A DNA stretch of 7,525 nucleotides from Candidatus Helarchaeota archaeon (GTDB taxonomy: Archaea > Asgardarchaeota > Lokiarchaeia > Helarchaeales > HEL-GB-A), in assembly GCA_016840125.1 (NCBI GenBank), contig JAEOSY010000078.1, positions 1 through 7,525 on the forward strand. The letters run 5' to 3'. The position numbers and the translations under genes are program-made. Each line of letters starts with the position of its first letter. The stretch's first letter is position 1. This document shows, in pieces, positions 1-5,858 of this stretch. The notes below the pieces were generated by a model. The model searched no databases, had not been told where the DNA came from, and saw only the letters and a list, made by a program, of their open reading frames with translations.

Positions 1-995
1 TCGATATTGATTTAATAAATGATCCATTAGGTATAGATTCAAATGATAAGTTAGTTTATTTGAAAGACATTTGGCCGAAGCGAGAAGAAATTTCTAAACT
101 AATAAAAGAATATGTTACCTCTAAAATGTTTAAGGATGAATATTCAGAGGTTTTTGAGGGAACCCAACTTTGGAAGGACCTAATTATTCCAGATGGAGAA
201 ATTTATGATTGGAATTCAAACTCTACTTATATTCAAGAACCTCCATTCTTTATAGGTTTGCCTATTACCCCTTCAGCCAGCCAAAACATAAAGAACGCCC
301 GTGTTTTAGCATTACTTGGTGACACTATCACAACAGATCACATTTCACCAGCGGGAGCTATCCCTTCAGCTGATCCAGCAGGAAAATATTTAATCTCCAA
401 AGGCATCCAGCTAAAAGATTTCAATTCATTTGGATCACGACGAGGAAATCATGAAGTGATGATGCGTGGGACGTTTGGAAATATCCGCCTTAAAAATCAG
501 TTAACTCCCAATAAAGAAGGGACTTGGACAAAATACTTTCCGAGTAACGAGATCATGGCAATTTATGATGCAGCTATGCGATACAAAAAGGATAATATCC
601 CATTAATTATTCTAGCAGGTAAAGAGTATGGTACGGGAAGCTCTAGAGATTGGGCTGCTAAGGGTACTTATCTGCTAGGAATAAGAGCAGTAATCGCTGT
701 ATCTTACGAAAGAATTCACCGGAGCAATCTAGTAGGAATGGGAGTACTTCCATTACAATTTATAAATGGCGAATACTCTGAGAAATTGGGTTTAACAGGT
801 GAAGAAATTTTCGATGTTTATGGAATAGACGATATGGAACCAGCTAGTATACTCGATGTAATTGCAAAAGATAAGGAAGGAGTTGAAAAGATTTTTAAAG
901 TCAAATTACGTCTGGATACTCCTGTTGAGGTAGAATATTACCGAAATGGGGGAATTCTCCACACAGTCCTTCGAAATATGATCAAAAATACATGA
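1..995 (+). CDS. acnA: Aconitate hydratase (AcnA/IRP1-type), C-terminal part, 5' truncated by window edge
   Basis: This is the C-terminal third of aconitase, which isomerises citrate to isocitrate in the TCA cycle. The reading frame is open from base 3, and the first residues (DIDLINDPLG, then VYLKDIWP) already match the family, so the TTG at 60 is an internal Leu codon and not a start. About 330 residues are visible; AcnA-type enzymes are about 900. The swivel domain shows TTDHISPAGAI (from about 330), the substrate-binding arginines in GSRRGN (nt 432-449) and MRGTFGNIRL (from about 462), and the GTGSSRDWAAKG loop (from nt 630) with the catalytic serine and arginine. The C-terminus, VEYYRNGGILHTVLRNM, is typical and complete. 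The [4Fe-4S] cysteines lie upstream of the window. No damage is seen. The stop TGA (993-995) overlaps an ATG at 992-994, an ATGA arrangement of the kind seen in coupled operons; the following gene is a relic. Confidence 0.96.
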   Translation, partial: DIDLINDPLGIDSNDKLVYLKDIWPKREEISKLIKEYVTSKMFKDEYSEVFEGTQLWKDLIIPDGEIYDWNSNSTYIQEPPFFIGLPITPSASQNIKNARVLALLGDTITTDHISPAGAIPSADPAGKYLISKGIQLKDFNSFGSRRGNHEVMMRGTFGNIRLKNQLTPNKEGTWTKYFPSNEIMAIYDAAMRYKKDNIPLIILAGKEYGTGSSRDWAAKGTYLLGIRAVIAVSYERIHRSNLVGMGVLPLQFINGEYSEKLGLTGEEIFDVYGIDDMEPASILDVIAKDKEGVEKIFKVKLRLDTPVEVEYYRNGGILHTVLRNMIKNT

Positions 996-1007
996 ATCCT
1001 TTAGGTT

Positions 1008-1184
1008 TTGGACGGTGAAAGTTGGCACGTTGAAGAATTTAATACCACCATAGTAGGCGGTGACCTTAGGGGATTGCGTGTATGATTAGAATTATGAAGT
1101 AAATGGAATGTAGCAGTTATTAGTAAATCTTTTCTGGTTAGAAGTCACTCTGATGCAGCTCAATGGGGTGTATTTACCGATTGA
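1008..1184 (+). pseudogene. Decayed N-terminus of succinate dehydrogenase/fumarate reductase flavoprotein subunit
   Basis: This is not an intact gene. Translating the frame that starts at 1008 gives EEFNTTIVGGDLRGLRV, stop, LEL, stop, SKWNVAVISKSFLVRSH, SDAAQWGVFTD, stop. It aligns without gaps to the SdhA/FrdA N-terminus, which has the form DVVIVGGGLAGLRAALEA, then VAVISKxxPTRSH, then xAAQGG. The third glycine of the FAD-binding GGG motif is Asp and the AG is RG. The AAQGG motif, whose neighbouring His normally carries covalent FAD, reads AAQWG. In-frame stops lie at 1083-1085, 1095-1097 and 1182-1184. The original start is uncertain: an ATG at 992 overlaps the aconitase stop but is in another frame, and a TTG at 1008 is in frame. 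Only about 55 of roughly 570 codons remain. The identification rests on motif recall, not on a search. Confidence 0.82.
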
Positions 1185-1193
1185 TAAATTTTT

Positions 1194-1215
1194 AATACAA
1201 TTGATATATTGTATT
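1194..1215. repeat. Perfect 8-bp inverted repeat at the sdhA/sdhB relic junction
   Basis: AATACAAT (1194-1201) and ATTGTATT (1208-1215) are perfect reverse complements separated by six bases. The element lies where recognisable SdhA sequence stops and SdhB sequence starts, inside or beside the inferred deletion join. It could be a deletion-prone hairpin, an operator or an AT-rich coincidence. No function is assigned. Confidence 0.5.
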
Positions 1216-1445
1216 GTTTGTGGAACAAAGACTATTTAGGACCTGCGGCATTAGCGAAAGCCTACCGTTTTATCGTAGATTCTCGAGTAGCAAAATAGCA
1301 TCGTGAGGAATGTTTGAAACGATCTACACAGAGCGATGTTGTACCAGCCTATGAAAGGATATTCGCCGGTAATGCCGTATATCCCAAGGGTGTAAAACCC
1401 AGCACAGCAATTGCGTTAATCCGTAAAAGAAGTGAAGAAAAATGA
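1206..1445 (+). pseudogene. Decayed C-terminus of succinate dehydrogenase/fumarate reductase iron-sulfur subunit
   Basis: In the same frame as the SdhA remnant, this segment reads WNKDYLGPAALAKAYRFIVD, SRVAK, stop (1296-1298), HREECLKR, then AYERIFAGNAVYPKGVKP and STAIALIRKRSEEK. This matches the SdhB C-terminal helical domain, WNPDxxxGPAxLxxAYRFxxDSR, and its cluster motif CxxIxxCxxVCPKGxxPxxAI. The three cysteines of that motif are replaced: Tyr at 1350-1352, Gly at 1368-1370 and Tyr at 1380-1382. The two Cys-to-Tyr changes fit single G-to-A transitions. The final TGA (1443-1445) overlaps the fumarase ATG, which shows that sdhB was once translationally coupled to fumarase. A functional product is very unlikely. 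About 80 of roughly 240 codons survive. Confidence 0.87.
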
Positions 1446-2833
1446 AAGGTATCACTAGAAAAGAAAAGGATTTCCTAGGCGAAATAGAGGTCCCTATAGC
1501 CGCCTATTGGGGAACAACAACTCAAAGAGCTATTCAGGATTTCCAGATCAGCGATAAAAAATTTCCAACTGCCTTTATCTTAGCATTAATCACTGTCAAG
1601 AAAGCCTGTCTTATGGCGAATCTTGAAATTGGCAATATAGACAAGGAAGAAGCACATGCCGTTTTTCAGGCACTCGAAGAAATCCTTGTAGAAAATAAAT
1701 ACCTTGACCAATTCCCAATTGATGTTTTTCAAACCGGCTCAGGAACCCAAATTAATATGAATGCTAATGAAGTCCTTGCTAATAGGGCAAATGAGTTACT
1801 TGGAAAACCACTAGGCACTAAATCTCCAGTGCATCCAAATGACCATGTGAATAAATCTCAATCATCAAATGACGTGATTCCCACAGCAATGCATCTTGCA
1901 GTCATATCTCAAATGCACAAACGCCTTTTCCCTGCTTTAAATAACTTGAGTGAGGCACTCGAACAGAAAATCGACGAATTCAAAGATATTATCAAAGTTG
2001 GTCGAACGCACCTTCAAGATGCAGTTCCAATCCCAATGGCTACTGAGTTTGAAGTTTATTTACGGCAAGTCGAGCTTAATAGGGATCGGTTGGATGATGT
2101 TCGCGAGGAATTATTGTTGATCCCTATTGGTGGAACGGCACTAGGAACCGGTATTAATGCAGATAAGAAGTTTGGAGAATTAGCTGTTTTATATCTCCAG
2201 GATCTCACGGGATTACCTTTCAATCTTAATCCTGTTAAAGCCGAAGGGATTGCATCCCACAATGTATTAGTTAATGCAAGCGGGAATATGCGTCTAATAT
2301 CACTCTCACTTATAAAAATGGCAAATGATATTCGTTGGATGGGAAGTGGTCCTCGAGCGGGCTTAGGCGAATTAATACTCCCTGTAAATGAGCCAGGCTC
2401 ATCAATAATGCCCGGGAAAGTTAACCCAACTCAAGCAGAAGCACTAATCCAAGTGTGTCTTCAAGTTATAGGAAATGATACAGTTCTCGCATATGCCGAA
2501 GGATTGAGTAGTATCCTTGATCTAAATGTAGCAAAACCAGTTATGATTGTTAATCTACTTGAATCAATCAAGATTTTATCAACCGGAATCAATTCTTTTG
2601 TGGAGAAGTGTTTAATTGGTATACAAGCTAATTTTGATCAAATTAATGCTCAGTTAAATAGAGTTTTAATGATTGTAACAAATCTTGTTCCTCTAATCGG
2701 ATATGATAAAGCATCAGAGATTGCGCAGATCGCCTATAAAACAGGGAAAACGATAAAAAGCGTTATTCAAGAAAAAGGGCTCGAAATTGAGGGGGATTTA
2801 GATGAACTCCTCGACCCCAAGAAAATGGTCTGA
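1442..2833 (+). CDS. fumC: Class II fumarate hydratase
   Basis: This enzyme reversibly hydrates fumarate to L-malate in the TCA cycle; it is a cytosolic, iron-free homotetramer of the aspartase/fumarase superfamily. Its 463 residues match the family length. Visible motifs are GSGTQINMNANE (99-110), HPNDHVNKSQSSND (131-144), GRTHLQDA (187-194) with the general-base His190, GGTALGTGIN (230-239), GSGPRAGLGEL (301-311) and the signature GSSIMPGKVNP (319-329) with the catalytic serine loop. GSGTQ, the His in GRTHLQDA (Gln in aspartases) and NPTQAEA after the signature favour fumarase over aspartase. The segment NPVKAEGIASHN departs from the usual NKFEALAAHD. The ATG overlaps the stop of the upstream sdhB relic. 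The only Shine-Dalgarno candidate is weak purine-rich sequence in 1427-1440, so this gene probably depended on coupling. Confidence 0.93.
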   Translation: MKGITRKEKDFLGEIEVPIAAYWGTTTQRAIQDFQISDKKFPTAFILALITVKKACLMANLEIGNIDKEEAHAVFQALEEILVENKYLDQFPIDVFQTGSGTQINMNANEVLANRANELLGKPLGTKSPVHPNDHVNKSQSSNDVIPTAMHLAVISQMHKRLFPALNNLSEALEQKIDEFKDIIKVGRTHLQDAVPIPMATEFEVYLRQVELNRDRLDDVREELLLIPIGGTALGTGINADKKFGELAVLYLQDLTGLPFNLNPVKAEGIASHNVLVNASGNMRLISLSLIKMANDIRWMGSGPRAGLGELILPVNEPGSSIMPGKVNPTQAEALIQVCLQVIGNDTVLAYAEGLSSILDLNVAKPVMIVNLLESIKILSTGINSFVEKCLIGIQANFDQINAQLNRVLMIVTNLVPLIGYDKASEIAQIAYKTGKTIKSVIQEKGLEIEGDLDELLDPKKMV

Positions 2834-2881
2834 TTTCTTTTCTTTAATCTAGCAAATCTGATATCCAAGGAAATTGACACT

Positions 2882-4084
2882 ATGCGAGTAGTAATAATCG
2901 GTGGGAATATCGCTGGAAGTAATGCAGCTGATATTATAAAAAGAGAAAATCCAGAAGTAGAGGTAGAAATCTACTCTGATGAATCTTATTTCAATTATAC
3001 TAGAATAAAATTACCAGCTTTTCTTTGTGGAATGTGTAAACAGGAGGAACTGACTACTTGTACTGCTCAATGGTATAAAGACAGAAATATTAAGTATAAT
3101 AGGAATTATCGTGCGACTAATATTCTACCAGATAAGAAAATAGTTCAATTTCAGAATGGCGAAGAAACAAGTTATGATAAATTACTTTTAAGTATAGGAA
3201 GTAAAAGTAATATCCTACCAATACCAGGCGCAGACGCAAAAGGTTTATTTACATTAAAAACTTTGGATGATGCCTTTAAAATTCGTTCCTTTGCAAGGAA
3301 CAAGCAGACGGCAATTATTATAGGTGGAGGGCTTTTGGGTCTAGAAATCGCGAAAAGTATTAGTGATCTGGGACCCACTATTACCGTTTTAGAATTTTTT
3401 CCACGATTGTTACCTAGGCAACTAGATGTTGAAGGAGCTGAGATGTTACAAGAAATCCTAGGTGATTTCAATATTCAAGTAGGTTTGAATGCTAGTACAA
3501 ATGAGATTGATATTGATGAGAAATTAATTGTAAGGTTAAAGGACAACAGGGAATTTGTAGCAGATATGGTTATAATGGCAGTGGGAGTGAAACCCAATAC
3601 AAATCTTGCCGCAGAATCAGGAATAGAGATTAATAGAGGAATAATTGTAAATGAACATATGGAGACAAGCATTAAAGATATCTTTGCAGCAGGAGATTGC
3701 GCGGAGTTTAATGGGCGCGTCTGGGGAATAATCCCCGTTGCTTTTGAACAATCTAAAATAGCCGCATTGAATATGTTAGATAAAAATATCAGCTACAAAG
3801 AGGTCGTACCTTCGAATACACTCAAGATCGTTGGTATAGACCTCACTTCAATAGGAAGGGTCACTCCTGAGGAAGATTTACCTGAGGAAATACGGTCTAT
3901 TGACAAGAACAAACGAACTTATAAGAAACTCGTACTTGAAGATAACCGAGTGGTTGGCGCTATTTTGTTGGGAGATCGAACCAACCAATCCACAATAATG
4001 AAGTTAATAAAAGATGGAACTAATGTATCTAAATTCAAGCAAAGAATCTTAGATCACGGTTTTGACTTGAAACAATTTCTTTAA
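2882..4084 (+). CDS. FAD/NAD(P)-dependent oxidoreductase (NirB/NADH oxidase-like pyridine nucleotide-disulfide family)
   Basis: This is a 400-residue flavoprotein that probably moves electrons from NAD(P)H to an unidentified acceptor in the cytosol. It has the two-dinucleotide-fold layout: an FAD motif GGNIAG (7-12), a LLLSIGS strand (102-107), a second Rossmann motif GGGLLG (148-153) ending in an acidic residue at LEFFPRLLP (Glu171 region) that suggests NADH, and the FAD-contacting IFAAGDCAE (267-275). A C-terminal domain of about 100 residues follows. It lacks the catalytic cysteine near residue 43 of CoA-disulfide reductases and NADH oxidases (the segment is YTRIKLP), which points to the NirB or rubredoxin-reductase branch. 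Unusually, a CGMC pair sits at 49-52 with another Cys at 60. AAGGA (2867-2871) is a good ribosome binding site before the ATG. It starts 48 bp after fumarase and is probably in the same operon. Confidence 0.85.
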   Translation: MRVVIIGGNIAGSNAADIIKRENPEVEVEIYSDESYFNYTRIKLPAFLCGMCKQEELTTCTAQWYKDRNIKYNRNYRATNILPDKKIVQFQNGEETSYDKLLLSIGSKSNILPIPGADAKGLFTLKTLDDAFKIRSFARNKQTAIIIGGGLLGLEIAKSISDLGPTITVLEFFPRLLPRQLDVEGAEMLQEILGDFNIQVGLNASTNEIDIDEKLIVRLKDNREFVADMVIMAVGVKPNTNLAAESGIEINRGIIVNEHMETSIKDIFAAGDCAEFNGRVWGIIPVAFEQSKIAALNMLDKNISYKEVVPSNTLKIVGIDLTSIGRVTPEEDLPEEIRSIDKNKRTYKKLVLEDNRVVGAILLGDRTNQSTIMKLIKDGTNVSKFKQRILDHGFDLKQFL

Positions 4085-4105
4085 ATGTTTCAAAACTTGA
4101 AACAT
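4067..4105. repeat. Three copies of TTGAAACA, two forming a perfect 9-bp inverted repeat
   Basis: ATGTTTCAA (4085-4093) and TTGAAACAT (4097-4105) are perfect reverse complements with a 3-bp spacer, directly after the TAA stop of the oxidoreductase. A third copy of the core, in the direct 10-mer ACTTGAAACA, occurs at 4065-4074 and again at 4095-4104, exactly 30 bp apart (about three helical turns). The layout suits an operator for the downstream glutaredoxin/FTR pair. The upstream copy is inside coding sequence (Leu-Lys-Gln), so chance is possible. There is no T-tract that would make it an intrinsic terminator. Confidence 0.5.
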
Positions 4106-4119
4106 GATGCAACAATTAC

Positions 4120-4160
4120 AGTTACTTAAAAGTTAAATAATACCCTTAAATAAATAGATT
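4120..4160 (+). promoter_or_regulatory. Possible promoter region of the glutaredoxin-FTR pair
   Basis: The gap of about 100 bp before the glutaredoxin gene holds two AT-rich TATA-like stretches: TTAAAAG around 4126-4132 and CTTAAATAA at 4145-4153. They lie about 55 and 35 bp upstream of the ATG, a plausible distance for an archaeal TATA box and a short leader. This is only composition and spacing; readthrough from the upstream operon is equally possible. Confidence 0.3.
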
Positions 4161-4185
4161 AATTCAATTTATAGGAGAATTAAAG

Positions 4186-4473
4186 ATGACCCTCAAAACG
4201 GTTGAAGGTAAGATTGCAACGCATAAGGTGAAACTTTATACGCTTAGCACTTGTATTTGGTGTAAGCGCTTGAAGAGCAAACTAAATGAGAGGGAAATTA
4301 CATATAGCTATGTCGATATTGATTTAGTTCCCTATGTGGAGAAGGAAGCTTTAAAAAAGGAACTGCGCCAAATAAAACCGCGTTTGGCATTCCCCATGAT
4401 GTTTTTGGATGAAAATTACATTCCAAATATGGAAATTAACCAAAAAATTGAGGAATTAGTTCGGGATGGATAG
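4186..4473 (+). CDS. Glutaredoxin-like protein (NrdH-redoxin type) with CIWC active site
   Basis: This is a 95-residue thioredoxin-fold thiol-disulfide oxidoreductase, probably cytosolic. The strand VKLYTLSTC leads into the redox motif C23-I-W-C26 at the start of helix 1. A conserved cis-proline follows at AFPMMF (Pro70), after ITYSYVDID, the usual second strand of glutaredoxins. The GG glutathione-binding signature is replaced by IPNME, so glutathione is unlikely to be its partner and an NrdH-like role is preferred. AGGAG (4173-4177) sits 8 nt before the ATG. The next gene, an FTR-type disulfide reductase, starts 22 bp downstream with its own strong ribosome binding site. The pair probably functions together, with the glutaredoxin as the disulfide substrate of the ferredoxin-linked reductase. 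That partnership is inferred from gene order; from memory, a similar reductase/NrdH pairing exists in methanogens. Confidence 0.86.
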   Translation: MTLKTVEGKIATHKVKLYTLSTCIWCKRLKSKLNEREITYSYVDIDLVPYVEKEALKKELRQIKPRLAFPMMFLDENYIPNMEINQKIEELVRDG

Positions 4474-4495
4474 TTAATAATTGGAGGAGTAGAAT

Positions 4496-4828
4496 ATGCC
4501 AGATGTTGAAAAGACGCATAAATATGTTATAATGGTTGCTGATCATCGAGGATGGGTTCTAGTTCCGGATAAATTTTTCTTAGATGGGCTCGTTGAAGGT
4601 TTAGCAATTAATCTGGAGCGATTTGGATATCGAGCTTGCCCCTGCCGGGAAGCTTGGGAAGATAAGGAGAAAGATCGGGATATTATCTGCCCTTGTGCCT
4701 ATGCAGAGCCTGATATCGATGACCATGGTCATTGTTACTGTAACTTATTCTTTTCTAAAGATTACATCGCAAAAGACGGACAGCCGAAACCAATCCCAGA
4801 GCGGCGTCCTCTTGAAAAAATTCCATAG
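4496..4828 (+). CDS. Ferredoxin-thioredoxin reductase catalytic-chain family protein (ferredoxin:disulfide reductase)
   Basis: This is a 110-residue iron-sulfur protein that takes electrons from ferredoxin and reduces a disulfide on a small redoxin. It carries the family cysteine pattern CPC-CPC-CxC: C48-P-C50, C65-P-C67 and C80-Y-C82. By homology C48, C65, C67 and C80 bind a [4Fe-4S] cluster, while C50 and C82 form the redox-active disulfide. The spacings (14 and 12 residues) differ from the plant/cyanobacterial X16 and X8, and the CHC histidine is Tyr, with a His just before (GHCYC). The N-terminal half is helical, as in the family, and the C-terminus is a Pro/Lys-rich tail. GGAGG (4483-4487) gives a strong ribosome binding site. 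No variable (beta) chain is visible nearby, consistent with archaeal and anaerobe-type single-subunit reductases. Confidence 0.9.
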   Translation: MPDVEKTHKYVIMVADHRGWVLVPDKFFLDGLVEGLAINLERFGYRACPCREAWEDKEKDRDIICPCAYAEPDIDDHGHCYCNLFFSKDYIAKDGQPKPIPERRPLEKIP

Positions 4829-4858
4829 GTTCTTTCTTTTCTATTTTTTTTCAATCAA
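4829..4858 (+). terminator. T-rich tract after the FTR gene
   Basis: Directly after the TAG stop there is a pyrimidine-rich run with several T clusters, ending in eight consecutive T (4844-4851). There is no preceding GC hairpin. Oligo-T tracts of this kind are typical of archaeal intrinsic termination, and the position before a convergent gene fits. The opposite strand here is A-rich and offers no matching signal for the ZIP gene. Confidence 0.55.
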
Positions 4859-4883
4859 TTCGATTCTTTCACCTTTGTTTAAG

Positions 4884-5792
4884 TTAAACCTGAAAGACTA
4901 TCGTTAATAATAGCATTAAAATTAAACCGATCATTAGTCCTATTGTTGCCTGATGTTCAAATCCATGTTTATGTGATTCAGGAATTAGCTCATCAGATGT
5001 AATATACAGCATTGCACCGCCTGCAAAAGCCAGAAAGAAGGCAAGTACTGCCGAAGAAACGCTCTGCAGTAGGAAAATAGCTACCACACACGCGATGGGC
5101 TCAGCCATCCCTGAGAGGAAGGTTATAATAAGAATCCGTTTTCGAGAGTATTTACCTTGCAATAAGGGGACCGCAATTGCCAAACCCTCGGGGATATTAT
5201 GGAGGGCAATAGCAAAAGTCATACTGAAACCCAATCCTGCAGCCGCTAAAAACCCGACACCTAAGGCAATTCCTTCAGGTGCGTTATGCAAGGTTAAACC
5301 AATTACTAGAAGAATCCCAGAATATCTCATTCGCTTTTGAAAATCGAGAACTTTAGGACAGGCACATCCACATTCTGCGTTACACATTTCATCTTCCAAA
5401 TAGGGGCACTCAAACCACTTATCCTTATTCGGGCATTTGCACTCACGAGCACAAATGAGTTCCTTACACTCCTCTTTTCGATCTTGAGATGGTGCAAGCA
5501 CGTGAAGGTGGGGAAGTACTTTATCAAAAATTAGGAGGACTAACATCCCTGCTCCTACACCAGATATAATTATAAGAGCAATAACATAGACTTCATAACC
5601 CCCATTTAATAAAATCATACCCTCATCAATTAATCCGAAAGTGGCTACAGCTATCATCACTCCAGCGGCAAAGCCGACAGCCATATCAAAGTATTTCATC
5701 GAAAGTTTTTTATAAATCCCAATTAATCCACCGATACCAGTTGCAGCTCCTGCGATCAAACTAAGGATAATGGGTGTAACAAAATCAACCAT
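4884..5792 (-). CDS. ZIP-family metal transporter (GufA-like) with cysteine-rich cytoplasmic loop
   Basis: This integral membrane protein probably imports divalent metal such as Zn2+ or Fe2+. Its 302 residues show about eight hydrophobic segments. The paired metal-site motifs are HNAPEG (169-174, TM4) and HNIPEG (198-203, TM5), followed by the conserved GGAMLYITSDELIPESH (258-274). The TM3-TM4 loop (about 95-150), normally His-rich in ZIPs, has nine cysteines at 109, 114, 118, 120, 129, 137, 141, 143 and 145, plus an HLH. The start is set at the ATG at 5792: AAGGAG on the minus strand (5802-5807) lies 9 nt upstream, and the N-terminal hydrophobic segment begins right after it. An in-frame TTG at 5828 would add 12 residues that contain the ribosome binding site, so it is rejected. 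It converges on the FTR gene and diverges from iorA. Confidence 0.9.
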   Translation of the reverse strand: MVDFVTPIILSLIAGAATGIGGLIGIYKKLSMKYFDMAVGFAAGVMIAVATFGLIDEGMILLNGGYEVYVIALIIISGVGAGMLVLLIFDKVLPHLHVLAPSQDRKEECKELICARECKCPNKDKWFECPYLEDEMCNAECGCACPKVLDFQKRMRYSGILLVIGLTLHNAPEGIALGVGFLAAAGLGFSMTFAIALHNIPEGLAIAVPLLQGKYSRKRILIITFLSGMAEPIACVVAIFLLQSVSSAVLAFFLAFAGGAMLYITSDELIPESHKHGFEHQATIGLMIGLILMLLLTIVFQV

Positions 5793-5835
5793 ATTAAAAC
5801 GCTCCTTTTCAGCTAAAAAATTCTGCAATAATTAC

Positions 5836-5850
5836 ATAAATATTTTTCAA
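5836..5850 (-). promoter_or_regulatory. Possible TATA box of the ZIP gene
   Basis: On the minus strand TTGAAAAATATTTATG runs from 5850 to 5835, an AT-rich element preceded by a purine-containing BRE-like stretch. Its centre is about 48 nt from the ATG, which would place a start site near 5814 and give a leader of about 20 nt containing the AAGGAG. The call rests on spacing and composition only. Confidence 0.35.
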
Positions 5851-5858
5851 CCTTTTGA

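Noticed and set aside
60..62. TTG as the start of the aconitase gene
   Set aside because: The frame is open to the left edge and the upstream residues (DIDLINDPLGIDSN) match aconitase, so the gene is cut by the window.
992..1018. Short frame MNPLGFGR from an ATG overlapping the aconitase stop
   Set aside because: Eight codons only; it may be the original sdhA start before a frameshift, but this cannot be shown from the sequence alone.
1083..1187. TGA codons in the SdhA-like relic as possible recoding (selenocysteine or another amino acid)
   Set aside because: TAA (1185-1187) and TAG (1296-1298) also interrupt the frame, the Fe-S cysteines are lost, and TGA serves as an ordinary stop for aconitase and fumarase.
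2056..2262. Minus-strand open frame inside fumarase, and similar frames at 3172-3471, 3475-3672, 5327-5527, 6206-6406 and 6893-7141, plus plus-strand frames at 4623-4907, 5095-5340 and 5337-5534
   Set aside because: Each lies inside or mostly overlaps a well-supported gene in another frame, has no family motif and no convincing ribosome binding site.
4313..4326. Fourteen bases (TCGATATTGATTTA) identical to positions 1-14
   Set aside because: Both encode Asp-Ile-Asp-Leu type coding sequence in unrelated genes; no flanking similarity extends the match, so it is coincidence.
4877..4889. GTTTAA/TTAAAC inverted repeat at the ZIP stop codon as a terminator
   Set aside because: The arms are only 6 bp and pure AT-type except one pair, with no T-tract on the minus strand after it; too weak to call.
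5793..5828. Longer ZIP start at TTG 5828
   Set aside because: The extra 12 codons include the AAGGAG ribosome binding site of the ATG at 5792 and add polar residues before the first membrane segment.
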